NCBI GenBank assembly: GCA_910578605.1
Contig: CAJTQG010000002.1
Span: 1 to 64,000 of the forward strand
Source of the DNA: an uncultured Lachnospiraceae bacterium
GTDB lineage: Bacteria > Bacillota > Clostridia > Lachnospirales > Lachnospiraceae
DNA length: 64,000 nucleotides
Direction of reading: 5' to 3'
Positions 27,855-35,843 of the stretch are shown in pieces (the first letter of the stretch is position 1; each line of letters begins with the position of its first letter). Made by a program: the position numbers and the translations under genes. The notes beneath the pieces were generated by a model that searched no databases, was not told where the DNA came from, and worked only from the letters and a program-made list of their open reading frames with translations.

Positions 27855-28592
27855 ATGATACACATTGTAGTCTGTGATGACAGCGTGGAAGACTTAACAC
27901 AGATAGAAAGACTGTTAGAGAAATATAGGGAAAGCAATACTGCAAAAACTTTTGAGGTACAACAGTTTATGAATTCGGAAAAGTTATACCACAAAATTCA
28001 GGAAAATGTTCATTGGGATATTTACATTTTAGATATGATGATGTCTCAAAAATCAGGACTCGATATTGGCACTTTGATTCGACGCCTAGATAAAAAAAGC
28101 GTTATTATTTATATTACCTCCTCTGATGATTTTGCTCTAGAAGCCTATGGTGTACACGCTGTGCGATATCTCTTAAAACCGGTTGGAGAGGAATTACTTT
28201 TTGAAGCACTAGATTATGCCTTATCCCATACAGAAAAAGAGAAGAAGGACACATCGTATTTCGTAAAGACAAAGGAAGGACTTACAGCCGTTCCCTATTC
28301 CCAAATAGAATACATAGAAAGTCATTCCAGAAAATTAAATGTTTGTTTGACCGACAAAAAATGTATCCAAAGCATATTCATCAGAAAATCTTTTGATGAG
28401 GAAATTCATGAGCTTGCAGAAAATGAAAATTTTATGCAGGTGCATAAGTCGTTTCTTGTGAACATGAATTGTATTCATAAGCTGTCACAAGAAAATATCC
28501 TAATGGAAAGCGGCACTATTATTCCAATAAGTAAAACAAGAAAGGCAAACGTGAAAAAAAACTATTTTGAGTTTATCTCCGAACATTATTGA
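27855..28592 (+). CDS. LytTR-family response regulator
   Basis: A 245-residue regulator: receiver domain with phospho-acceptor Asp in YILDMMMSQKSG (about residue 60) and Lys in LLKPVGEE, then a LytTR DNA-binding domain (about 140-240; motifs IEYIESHSRKLNV and FMQVHKSFLVNMNCI). GGAGG six bases before ATG 27855 fixes the start; the frame is open upstream to 27777 but begins there in promoter sequence. Forms a pair with the kinase gene 43 bp downstream, as in Agr/ComDE-type systems, but no peptide or AgrB-like gene is next to it. An extended -10 (TGTTATACT) sits near 27777-27785. Confidence 0.88.
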   Translation: MIHIVVCDDSVEDLTQIERLLEKYRESNTAKTFEVQQFMNSEKLYHKIQENVHWDIYILDMMMSQKSGLDIGTLIRRLDKKSVIIYITSSDDFALEAYGVHAVRYLLKPVGEELLFEALDYALSHTEKEKKDTSYFVKTKEGLTAVPYSQIEYIESHSRKLNVCLTDKKCIQSIFIRKSFDEEIHELAENENFMQVHKSFLVNMNCIHKLSQENILMESGTIIPISKTRKANVKKNYFEFISEHY

Positions 28593-28635
28593 GAAGTGAT
28601 ATCTGTACATACAAAGAATGGGGGCCGAATTTAAA

Positions 28636-29928
28636 ATGTACTATAAAAATATATCTTACATGATAAGCCATATTTTTGTAATGCTGTTTATTTATCTGTT
28701 TGTGGAATCCCGTTACACAAGACGTAAAGCGGCTGCCATCTGCATCATTTCTTTTTTTGCAATAACCATTCCCAATATCTTGAAGCTGAACATTTTTCCC
28801 AACAGTAAATTGTGTTATTTTCTAGTGACGATTTATCAAATTATTCTGACACAATTTTCCGGAATTTTCATATCAAAAATGCGGGACAGCAGAGCTTTGT
28901 TTGTGGGCCTGAGCGCTTCTAATTATGTGATTGCAGGAAGCATTATGGCGGCTGTTTTACATATCTACACAGGAAATCTTTACATTTGTACCGCCGGATG
29001 TATCATCACCCATATCGTCATCTTGTACATTTTATATATTAAGATTCATGATATTTGGATTGGCTATCAGAAAAAAGATACTATGAACAGTTGGTGGAAA
29101 CTTTGCTTGATTCCTGTATTTTTTTATTGTGGATTTTCCATCTTTGCTTTTTTCCCCTATACACTTGATGAGCATCCGGAAAATATCCCGGGAGTGGCAA
29201 TGTTCATTATTGCAATGTTTATGTCATATATTATTATGATGCAGTATGTAGCAAGCGAAGCCCGACGAACAGGTCTCTACTGGCAGAACAGACTTTTTGA
29301 ATCCTACATTGAAGGTTTAGAAAACCAGTATTATTTGGTGGGACAGTCTGAGAAAAATCTGCGGATACTGCGGCACGACATTCGTCATTATTCTAGCATG
29401 ATTGACTTGCTATTGGAACAGGGGGCATACTCTGAAATCAAAAAAGTCACGGCACATATAAATACCGTGGCAGATGAAAATAAGGTAACAAAATTCTGCA
29501 GCAATCTGGTTGTCAATACAATGTTCTCTGGAGTAATGGAAAAAGCCCAGTCCCTGGACGTAAAAATACAGTACAACATCAATGTGGACGAAGAACTTCC
29601 TGTTGACAGCTATGCATTTGCTATGGTCGTTGCCAATCTCCTGGAAAATGCAATAATCGGAGTAAAAGAGTTAGAAAAGCAAAGGCGGCTTGTGGAGACA
29701 AAAATTCGATGTGCATCAGATTATCTTTTAATTGATATAAAAAATGAATACGAAGGCGAGATTATTTTTGATGCTAAGACTGGTTTACCCAAAAGTCACA
29801 AAGGAAAAAACCATGGACTAGGTATGCAAAGCGTGGAAGCTTTTGCAGATAAAATCAACGGAAACTTAGGATGTTATTGCCAGGATAATTTTATTCATAT
29901 TGTACTTTTTGCAAAATTTCAAGAATAG
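28636..29928 (+). CDS. GHKL sensor histidine kinase, AgrC/VirS-like
   Basis: A kinase of about 430 residues. Six or seven membrane segments (about 8-200) form the sensor, followed by a coiled-coil linker, the phospho-acceptor helix with LRHDIRHYSS (about residue 250), and a GHKL ATPase with N-box VVANLLENAIIGV and a G-box HGLGMQSVEAFA. This is the architecture of peptide-sensing AgrC kinases. The start is uncertain: ATG 28618 lacks a ribosome binding site, ATG 28636 has GGGGG eleven bases away. Partner of the preceding LytTR regulator; a terminator follows. Confidence 0.85.
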   Translation: MYYKNISYMISHIFVMLFIYLFVESRYTRRKAAAICIISFFAITIPNILKLNIFPNSKLCYFLVTIYQIILTQFSGIFISKMRDSRALFVGLSASNYVIAGSIMAAVLHIYTGNLYICTAGCIITHIVILYILYIKIHDIWIGYQKKDTMNSWWKLCLIPVFFYCGFSIFAFFPYTLDEHPENIPGVAMFIIAMFMSYIIMMQYVASEARRTGLYWQNRLFESYIEGLENQYYLVGQSEKNLRILRHDIRHYSSMIDLLLEQGAYSEIKKVTAHINTVADENKVTKFCSNLVVNTMFSGVMEKAQSLDVKIQYNINVDEELPVDSYAFAMVVANLLENAIIGVKELEKQRRLVETKIRCASDYLLIDIKNEYEGEIIFDAKTGLPKSHKGKNHGLGMQSVEAFADKINGNLGCYCQDNFIHIVLFAKFQE

Positions 29929-29943
29929 CACCCTTACTATAAC

Positions 29944-29982
29944 TGCCCTTGTATTGAAATGCTAATGTCAAATACAAGGGCA
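29944..29982 (+). terminator. intrinsic terminator of the LytTR/GHKL operon
   Basis: A perfect 12-bp stem, TGCCCTTGTATT with AATACAAGGGCA, 15-base loop, followed by an interrupted T-rich tail (AACGTTTTATTTT). It lies just after the kinase stop. Confidence 0.8.
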
Positions 29983-30067
29983 AACGTTTTATTTTCTGAT
30001 ATCAAAGGTTTGAGAAAACTTGCAAAAGGAAAGTTTAAAGATACAGTTATTCATTTAATTGCATACA

Positions 30068-30505
30068 TTACTGTAACGAAATTTTATCCTTGTTTTCCAC
30101 CTTGATTGTAATATGACAATCAGACACATACTGGTAATTGACTTCCAGACCATAAGTAATGTCCAATAAAATTTCCTCCTGGGTTTCCTTCATCTCGATT
30201 TTGTCTGTGGCCACACCAACAAGTAATTCTCCATATGGCGTCTGATAAAATGTCATATTCTTTTTATTTTCTTCAAATATCATATGGGAGGCTCCCTCGC
30301 CTTTTTTAATTACCTCCACACAGCCTGGTGCAATCTTCATAGTGCTTTTGTTTGGCTGCTGAAAGCTCTCGCTCAATTCCTCATATAATACATAATGTTT
30401 ATCTCCTTTTTTATAGTAGGTTCCCGGGCAAATCACCTCCACCGGATTCTCCTCCCCATTTTGATATTGCAGACCTTTAATAGATATATTGATTTCCTTC
30501 TCCAT
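30068..30505 (-). CDS. DUF1934 family beta-barrel protein
   Basis: A 145-residue cytoplasmic protein of the DUF1934/YwiB type, predicted to fold as a small lipocalin-like beta-barrel. Seen: alternating beta strands from ISIKGLQY to the end, with YKKGDKHYVLYEE near 32-45 and TPYGELLVGVATDKIEM near 92-108, typical positions for this family. Its function is unknown. AAGGAG is eight bases before ATG 30505; the earlier in-frame ATG lies within that site. Upstream are two copies of a 24-bp direct repeat that carry -10-like elements pointing to this gene. Confidence 0.75.
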   Translation of the reverse strand: MEKEINISIKGLQYQNGEENPVEVICPGTYYKKGDKHYVLYEELSESFQQPNKSTMKIAPGCVEVIKKGEGASHMIFEENKKNMTFYQTPYGELLVGVATDKIEMKETQEEILLDITYGLEVNYQYVSDCHITIKVENKDKISLQ

Positions 30506-30543
30506 GAATATAACTCTCCTTGCCATAAAAATATTTCAAGTAT

Positions 30544-30618
30544 GTGATACGTTTCCTTATTATGTCATGTAACCAACCGCTAGGTTGATTACAAGTGATA
30601 CGTTTCCTTATTATATCA
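30544..30618. repeat. two 24-bp direct repeats with promoter-like -10 elements
   Basis: Copies at 30544-30567 and 30595-30618 differ by one base (GTGATACGTTTCC..). Read on the minus strand each contains TGA followed by TATAAT or CATAAT, resembling an extended -10, so these could be tandem promoters of the DUF1934 gene. The second copy is also an imperfect palindrome (GTGATA..TATCAC). A short CAACC-gcta-GGTTG hairpin lies between them. Confidence 0.5.
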
Positions 30619-30645
30619 CATCTTCCTCCTTTAGAATATCACATT

Positions 30646-31551
30646 TTATGGCTGCAGCTCATTTTCCAATTCAAACTCCACTTCTCCCATGTAGCCAGGT
30701 GCTATACTGTATTTTTCAAAAACCAACACAATTTTGCCCTGATTGTTGATATAAAAGCTCTGATTATCTTCTATACTTTTAAATTCACAATCTGCCGTCA
30801 AGTCATCCGCCCCACTTTTGCCTTGACTGTAGCCATAAAACATGGCATCTTTATCTTCCTTCAACCGTTTTTCAATTCCCTCCCTGACAGCCTTATTGGC
30901 AATCTCCTTGTAACTAGGACCTAATAAATCCCGCAATGTCAGTTCCTTGCCTACCTCCAAATCAATATTATAAAAATAATTCTCTGTGTAGCAGCTAGCC
31001 AAACTTTCCGTCTTCCAAATTTTAAAGGAAAGGTACTCTTCATTTTGACATTTTATATCATAATCTACCTGTATTTCCATCTTCCAATAATCCTGCTCTT
31101 CGCCCCCTGTCTGAATGTAGGCCTCCTTGTATTCCGCCGCCCGCTGTTCTGCCTCTTTTGTAATTTCATTTATCTTTTTTCTGATCTCATTGTTAATCAC
31201 CTCCTCCAAACCGCCTGTAATTTTACCCTCTATTTTTGGTACTGAGACCGTCAAAATTTCCTGCTCATTTTCCTTTGTGTACTGCTGTGATGTGACCAAT
31301 TCCACAATTCCCCTGATAAACGGTATCTGCGATGCCGCTAAAGCAAAGGATTCATTGCACCGCACTCCTGTCAAAAACGCCACGCATACCACTGCTGCTA
31401 TAACCGCTATCATTCTTGCCTTCTTAAAAATAAACATCTTTCCCCCCTCTGGCAAAAACTCCTCCTTTTCCTCCAAGGCACTTTCTACCATACTTTCTAA
31501 ATTATCTGGAATACGGATATTATAATACTCTTCTTTTCCTTGTTTCCACAT
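30646..31551 (-). CDS. anti-sigma factor, RsiV-like (DUF3298)
   Basis: A 301-residue membrane protein that probably holds the adjacent ECF sigma factor inactive. A cytoplasmic N-terminus (1-45) is followed by one membrane segment (about 46-62) and an extracytoplasmic domain (about 80-300) with the DUF3298 features of RsiV (LTVSVPKIEGK, KELTLRDLLGPSYKEIANK, FYINNQGKIVLVFEKYSIAPGY). In Bacillus RsiV this external domain binds lysozyme, which leads to its proteolysis. The gene follows the sigma gene by 4 bp, with AGGGAGG in its end, so expression is coupled. Confidence 0.85.
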   Translation of the reverse strand: MWKQGKEEYYNIRIPDNLESMVESALEEKEEFLPEGGKMFIFKKARMIAVIAAVVCVAFLTGVRCNESFALAASQIPFIRGIVELVTSQQYTKENEQEILTVSVPKIEGKITGGLEEVINNEIRKKINEITKEAEQRAAEYKEAYIQTGGEEQDYWKMEIQVDYDIKCQNEEYLSFKIWKTESLASCYTENYFYNIDLEVGKELTLRDLLGPSYKEIANKAVREGIEKRLKEDKDAMFYGYSQGKSGADDLTADCEFKSIEDNQSFYINNQGKIVLVFEKYSIAPGYMGEVEFELENELQP

Positions 31552-31555
31552 AGTA

Positions 31556-32047
31556 TCAATCCTCCCTCATTTTATCTTTTAAAAGTTTCAATGCTTTATA
31601 CAATCTAGTTTTCACTGTATTTTCGTTAATCTGCAAAATATGAGCAATCTCTGTAATCTTTCTGTCCTCAAAATATCTCAGCAAAACAACACTTCTATAC
31701 TTTTCATTTAATTCTCCCACCTGACTCAACACTTGAGTTTTCTGCAAATAATTGTCCACCCAATTTTCTGTATACTCCTCCTCCATATTGTAGGCACAAT
31801 ATTTTTGATTCAATTTTAGCATCCTATTACATTCATTTATTAATATTCGGTAAAACCATGTGCTAAGATACCTCTCTTCCCGCAATTTATCCAGCGCCGG
31901 CAATGCCTTTACGATAGCCTCCTGCAGAGCATCCATGGCATCCTCCTCATTTTTCATGTAAGAGTAAGCAAATCGATATAATCTTTGTTGATTATCCCGC
32001 ACATATTCCGCAAATTTTTCCTTTCTTCCTCCTGCTTTACCCTTCAT
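31556..32047 (-). CDS. ECF-type RNA polymerase sigma factor (SigV-like)
   Basis: A 163-residue group 4 sigma factor. Region 2 (about 10-80: LYRFAYSYMKNEEDAMDALQEAIVKAL) and region 4 (about 105-160: LNEKYRSVVLLRYFEDRKITEIAHILQINENTVKTRLYKALKLL) are complete. GGAGG five bases before ATG 32047 sets the start; the longer frame begins at a TTG inside the site. The adjacent RsiV-like gene and the upstream SGNH hydrolase gene recall the Bacillus sigV-rsiV-oatA group involved in lysozyme resistance; that functional link is inference. Confidence 0.88.
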   Translation of the reverse strand: MKGKAGGRKEKFAEYVRDNQQRLYRFAYSYMKNEEDAMDALQEAIVKALPALDKLREERYLSTWFYRILINECNRMLKLNQKYCAYNMEEEYTENWVDNYLQKTQVLSQVGELNEKYRSVVLLRYFEDRKITEIAHILQINENTVKTRLYKALKLLKDKMRED

Positions 32048-32105
32048 TGTTTCCTCCAACTTTCATATATAACTTTCTTCTTTTATCTTCCACTTGTATG
32101 TATTA

Positions 32106-33092
32106 TTATGTATTTTCCTTCAAATATTCAGACCATTTTTCCATATATTCTCTCTTTAAATGAATTCCATCCTCACTGGCATCCTCCGGCAATCCTCCGT
32201 TTTTCTTCATTGCACTTGCAACATCCACATAAACTGCCCCTGTCCTTTCTGCTACCTTCTCAACATACCCGTTAAACTTATCTATATTCTCATTATTAAA
32301 AATCTTGTCTCCCTTCGACTCCACTACCGGAAGAATGGACTGTATATAAATTTCCGCCTTTGGATAGCGTTCCTTGATTTGATTTACCAATGACTCATAA
32401 TAACTTTCAAATTCCTCCTCATAAGGCCAACCCAATTCATTTAAACCAAACATTAAATAAATTTTATCATATTCCTTCTGAAATAAAGCATCCAGCATAT
32501 TACCCCTCTTGCCGTTTTTTAATATGAAATTCTTTTTGTTTTGTATTTGATTAAGACAGATGCCGCATTTGGCATAGAAATCCGCCTCCTTGTAAGTTCT
32601 AGACAAAGCCAACCCCTCTGTTCTGGAATCTCCCAAAAATGCAATCCTATCTTTAGATTCTGACGATGAATTTTCTTTCCATGAATCTTTCTTTGTTTGA
32701 TTTTTGTTTACCTTGTCTTTATTGGTTGTACTCTCCCTCTCCTTATCTTTCTTATCTTTTTTATCTTTATTGTTTTTATTATCCTTATTTTTATTATCCT
32801 TCCTCACAGTCTGTTGATTTTTTTCGCTGTTTTTTCTGTTCTTACTTCCCTCCTCCAGCACTGTATTCTTCTGTCTGTCCTCTGTTACAGCTTCCTCCCC
32901 ACTAGATTGCGTCACTTGCTTCGCTTTACTTATTCGCTGCTTTGTAAACACTCCATCCTTAGAAGCAATACAGCCTACGCTGCCTATCACCAGCAAAAGC
33001 AAGCCAAGCAGGACAGCTATTTTTCTTCCCTTTCTTTTATACATTTCTTGTCTTCTTTTCATTCTTCTGCGATTTCTTTTTCTATAAGCCAT
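32106..33092 (-). CDS. membrane-anchored SGNH/GDSL hydrolase
   Basis: A 328-residue extracytoplasmic esterase or acyltransferase-like protein. Very basic N-terminus, one membrane segment (about 25-42), a long Lys/Asn/Asp/Glu low-complexity spacer (about 75-145) likely to cross the wall, then an SGNH domain with FLGDSRTEG (Ser about 156), MFGLNELGWP (block III Asn) and DGIHLKREYM (Asp/His about 314-317). Resembles the catalytic part of OatA but lacks its multi-pass membrane domain. ATG 33092 follows AGGAT with good spacing. It ends 58 bp before the ECF sigma gene, probably in the same operon. Confidence 0.78.
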   Translation of the reverse strand: MAYRKRNRRRMKRRQEMYKRKGRKIAVLLGLLLLVIGSVGCIASKDGVFTKQRISKAKQVTQSSGEEAVTEDRQKNTVLEEGSKNRKNSEKNQQTVRKDNKNKDNKNNKDKKDKKDKERESTTNKDKVNKNQTKKDSWKENSSSESKDRIAFLGDSRTEGLALSRTYKEADFYAKCGICLNQIQNKKNFILKNGKRGNMLDALFQKEYDKIYLMFGLNELGWPYEEEFESYYESLVNQIKERYPKAEIYIQSILPVVESKGDKIFNNENIDKFNGYVEKVAERTGAVYVDVASAMKKNGGLPEDASEDGIHLKREYMEKWSEYLKENT

Positions 33093-33216
33093 ATCCCTAT
33101 CCTCACATTTCCTTTTTATCATTTTAGTTAATTTTGTAATTCTTGTTGTTATTTTTTGTTTCACAAATTGGCACCTTTTTGTTTGTTTTCTCTTATTAGA
33201 TATTTGTTAGAAAGAA

Positions 33217-33252
33217 AAAGTTTGCTTATTTTTCATAAAATAGCAAACTTTT
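33217..33252 (-). terminator. intrinsic terminator after cbiK
   Basis: AAAGTTTGCT pairs with AGCAAACTTT and an inner AT stem continues it; the minus strand then runs TTTTTCTTTCT. It lies about 18 bp after the cbiK stop. T runs on both sides make it usable in either direction. Confidence 0.8.
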
Positions 33253-33270
33253 TTGATTTTATTATATTTT

Positions 33271-34050
33271 TTATAACAACTGCTGCTGCACCTTCAATGC
33301 ATGTTTTATATATATGCTTCGTATACTTTCATACTCACCTAATCCCTTTAATACGCAGCTTACCTGAAACCCATTTTCCTCCAATATACTTTTCCAGGAA
33401 TCGGACGATGGGCCGGCTATATCCTTCTTCGCATGTTCCCCTGCAACAAAAAGCAAGGGATGAAGTACAACCTCATGATAGCCGCTTACCTTCAAGTGCT
33501 TTAGCACATAGTCTGTATCCATATTGCCCTCCACAGTTCCTACATACACATTGTCCCAGCCAAACTGTCTAAATTTTTTCCACAGTTTATAATAAACCTG
33601 ATGACTTTGATGGCTAGTTCCATGTCCTACAAATAATGTAATTTTAGAGGATTCACACTCCTTACTCAAAATATCTATCAATGCTTTAAAATCCTCCTCC
33701 TCCCCAAGAAGTGGATTCCCTATATGTATTTCAGGAATATGCGCTGAAAATTGATTTGCCACTAGATGGAGATACTCTGTCTCATATCCCCAAATAAGAT
33801 GGGTAGGCTGAATGACACAATAAGTAATCCCATCCACACACATTTGCTCCAATGCCTCCTCAATGGATGGTACATGCATTTTATCTCTTTCCTTTATAAT
33901 TTTTCTCACCGTAGGGCTGGTAAAAGCACGATAAAAGTTGTAATCCTCAAAATTCTGTGCCATTTCTCTTTCCAACGGTTCTATACATTTCTTTCTTGTA
34001 TCTGCATAGGTGGAACCAAAACTAACTACCAAAAGACCTTTTTTACTCAT
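33271..34050 (-). CDS. cbiK: sirohydrochlorin cobaltochelatase
   Basis: Inserts cobalt into sirohydrochlorin in the anaerobic (early cobalt) cobalamin pathway. The 259-residue protein matches CbiK: N-terminal LLVVSFGSTYADTRKKCI, metal-site His in IQPTHLIWGYE (about residue 89), LFVGHGTSHQ, and HPLLFVAGEHAKKD near 205-220. No signal peptide, so cytoplasmic. It is third in the cobalt uptake operon after cbiM and cbiN, all under the cobalamin riboswitch, which fits shared demand for cobalt. AGGA lies about ten bases before the ATG. Confidence 0.9.
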   Translation of the reverse strand: MSKKGLLVVSFGSTYADTRKKCIEPLEREMAQNFEDYNFYRAFTSPTVRKIIKERDKMHVPSIEEALEQMCVDGITYCVIQPTHLIWGYETEYLHLVANQFSAHIPEIHIGNPLLGEEEDFKALIDILSKECESSKITLFVGHGTSHQSHQVYYKLWKKFRQFGWDNVYVGTVEGNMDTDYVLKHLKVSGYHEVVLHPLLFVAGEHAKKDIAGPSSDSWKSILEENGFQVSCVLKGLGEYESIRSIYIKHALKVQQQLL

Positions 34051-34091
34051 CTCTTTAAATTCCTATCTCCTCTTTTCATTATGCAAAGCTG

Positions 34092-34406
34092 CTAATCTCT
34101 TTTCTTCTCCCATTTACTTCTCTCCACTAATCTTCCCATGCAGAAAGCAAAAATTCCCACACCAATTCCGGTCTGAATACAAAAAAATAAACTTTCCACC
34201 TCCCCCGGAAGTTCCCCTCCTATCATGGTCTCCAAAACAGGATGAAACCATGGCTCATACTCCTCTCCCCTAATCTGCTCCACCATCTGGGAGCCGGCAT
34301 CATCGGAACCCCCAAATTCTGCATTTTTTAACGCAAAAAGCGGAACCAACGCAATGAAAAACATTATAAGAATCAAAGCTATTACTATTTTCCTTTTTTT
34401 AATCAT
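34092..34406 (-). CDS. cbiN: cobalt transport protein CbiN
   Basis: Small partner of CbiM in cobalt ECF-type uptake. 104 residues with a membrane segment at each end (about 7-27 and 73-91) and an acidic external loop with FGGSDDAGSQMVEQI and the EYEPWFHPVLE motif typical of CbiN. AGGGAGGAG is well spaced before ATG 34406, inside the end of cbiM; the genes overlap by 8 bp. The usual next genes cbiQ and cbiO are absent: cbiK follows instead. Confidence 0.9.
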   Translation of the reverse strand: MIKKRKIVIALILIMFFIALVPLFALKNAEFGGSDDAGSQMVEQIRGEEYEPWFHPVLETMIGGELPGEVESLFFCIQTGIGVGIFAFCMGRLVERSKWEKKRD

Positions 34407-35166
34407 GAATCACTCCTCCCTTCCAAAACTTCAAACCTGATAATTCCGTCCTACCATAAGTTTCTAATTCCATCATAACAATCACTGTGATAATGCCTTC
34501 TATAACGGCAAGAGGAAACTGGGTAGGGGCAAATACCCCCAAAAACTTTACTGCGGATGCTGCCACACCGCCCTGTGTATCTGGATACGCCATTGCCAGC
34601 TGAACACTTGTCACACAGTAGGTAAACAAATCCCCAAAAGCTGCCGCTAAAAATATACCAACCATTTTATTTACCCTGCATTTTCTGCAAATCCAATAAA
34701 CACCATAGGAAACCAATGGCCCTGCTACAGCCATGGAAAATGTATTTGCACCGAGAGAAGTTAAGCCTCCATGGGCCAATAAAACAGCCTGAAATATTAA
34801 TACAATTAAGCCTAGTACACTAACTGCACAAGGTCCAAACAGCAATGCTCCCAGTCCTGTTCCTGTCATATGAGAACAACTTCCCGTAACAGATGGAATC
34901 TTCAGTGATGAAATCACAAAGATACAGGCGCCTGTCATAGCCAATATTATCTTTGTTTTAGGATTTTCGGTTATCGTATTAGTGATAGAATTGTAACCTA
35001 ACAATAAAAACGGAATACAAATTACTCCCCAAGCCACACAGTAACCACCTGGTAAATATCCTTCCATAATGTGCATGGCACTTGTCTGCACAGGAAGACT
35101 TAAAATTATAATACATGCCAAAAATAAGACGATTTGTTTTCTTTGAACTTTGTTTGATTTTATCAA
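34399..35166 (-). CDS. cbiM: cobalt ECF transporter S component CbiM (TTG start)
   Basis: Cobalt-binding membrane component of the uptake system. After a signal-like leader (about 1-30, LPVQTSA) comes the mature N-terminus MHIMEGYLP, whose residues bind the metal in CbiM/NikM proteins, then six or seven membrane segments including the SCSHMTGTGLGALLFGP motif. About 255 residues from the TTG at 35166; AAAGGAGGAG is placed 7 bases before this TTG, and no in-frame ATG has such a site. First gene of cbiM-cbiN-cbiK, about 175 bp after the riboswitch terminator. Confidence 0.88.
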   Translation of the reverse strand: MIKSNKVQRKQIVLFLACIIILSLPVQTSAMHIMEGYLPGGYCVAWGVICIPFLLLGYNSITNTITENPKTKIILAMTGACIFVISSLKIPSVTGSCSHMTGTGLGALLFGPCAVSVLGLIVLIFQAVLLAHGGLTSLGANTFSMAVAGPLVSYGVYWICRKCRVNKMVGIFLAAAFGDLFTYCVTSVQLAMAYPDTQGGVAASAVKFLGVFAPTQFPLAVIEGIITVIVMMELETYGRTELSGLKFWKGGVIHD

Positions 35167-35339
35167 AGTATCTCCTCCTTTCCACTTCACAGCTTTTCCT
35201 ATTATCAAAAGCCATATTCTGAGCAATTATTTTTTTGTTCCCATCCCTTCATATCCTAGGGAGGGTATTATATGGGAGACAAATTCCATACAATAAAAAA
35301 CACCTCTTTTACCAGCTTTACAGGCAAAATAGGCGCAAC

Positions 35340-35361
35340 AAAAAACGGTTTTTCCAAACCG
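35340..35361 (-). terminator. riboswitch-controlled intrinsic terminator before cbiM
   Basis: On the minus strand a 6-bp stem CGGTTT-GGAA-AAACCG is followed by TTTTTT. It lies between the cobalamin aptamer and cbiM, the expected expression platform for transcription termination when cobalamin is bound. Confidence 0.85.
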
Positions 35362-35404
35362 GCTCTCATCACGTCAGTCATCGTCCGTAACTGAAATGAT
35401 ACAC

Positions 35405-35600
35405 TACAATAAGGCAGGTCTTCTGACTCAGGCTTCATCGCTTGAACCGTCTTCCCATAGTGTTCACAAACAGACACTACAGTGACATTGCTGGTTCTCA
35501 CTCTTCCTTTACAGCGGCGGGACCGTATAAGCTTTTCACTCATTTCCCTATTATCTTAGCCAATCCACAATGAAGGAGACATTGTGCATCCTAAGCACCT
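35405..35600 (-). promoter_or_regulatory. cobalamin (B12) riboswitch
   Basis: Read on the minus strand the region holds the B12-box landmarks in order: an upstream GGTGC, GGGAAATGAGTGAAAA, CCCGCCGCTGTAA, TGTCACTG, TATGGGAAGACG, GATGAAGCCTGAGTCAGAAGACCTGCC. It precedes cbiMNK and should switch the operon off when adenosylcobalamin is plentiful. The edges are approximate. A protein-like open frame across it (35268-35543) is a by-product of the RNA. Confidence 0.92.
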
Positions 35601-35621
35601 TACTATATTAGATTCTTAAAA

Positions 35622-35650
35622 AGAGTAGCATATTTGCCATAAGTTGTCAA
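35622..35650 (-). promoter_or_regulatory. promoter of the cbiMNK riboswitch transcript
   Basis: Minus-strand TTGACA (35650-35645), 17 bp, TACTCT (35627-35622). Transcription would start near 35614, just before the cobalamin aptamer. Confidence 0.7.
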
Positions 35651-35770
35651 TCAATGTATTTGCTTTTATGTATTTGCTTCTGCGTCGGCACAATGCCAGA
35701 ACAATTGCTTTTTATACATAGTCATACTGATGTAAAAAGCTTATGTTTGTGATGATGTATATGATATAAA

Positions 35771-35810
35771 AAAAGAGTCCTGCAGGATTGTCCTGACAGA
35801 ACTCTTTTTT
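35771..35810 (-). terminator. intrinsic terminator after the FN3 protein gene
   Basis: AAAAGAGT-CCTG-CAGGA pairs with TCCTG-ACAG-AACTCTTTT; T runs lie at both ends, so it can stop transcription in either direction. It follows the stop of the FN3 gene by about 30 bp. Confidence 0.8.
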
Positions 35811-35843
35811 ATTTTACTTTCAATATAACATATCTGATTTAAT

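Noticed and set aside
27855..29928. Complete agr-type quorum-sensing locus
   Set aside because: Only the regulator and kinase are present; no AgrB-like protease or short precursor peptide gene is seen beside them.
35268..35543. 91-codon open frame on the minus strand
   Set aside because: It runs through the cobalamin riboswitch and its terminator, starts without a ribosome binding site, and the peptide matches nothing I recognise.
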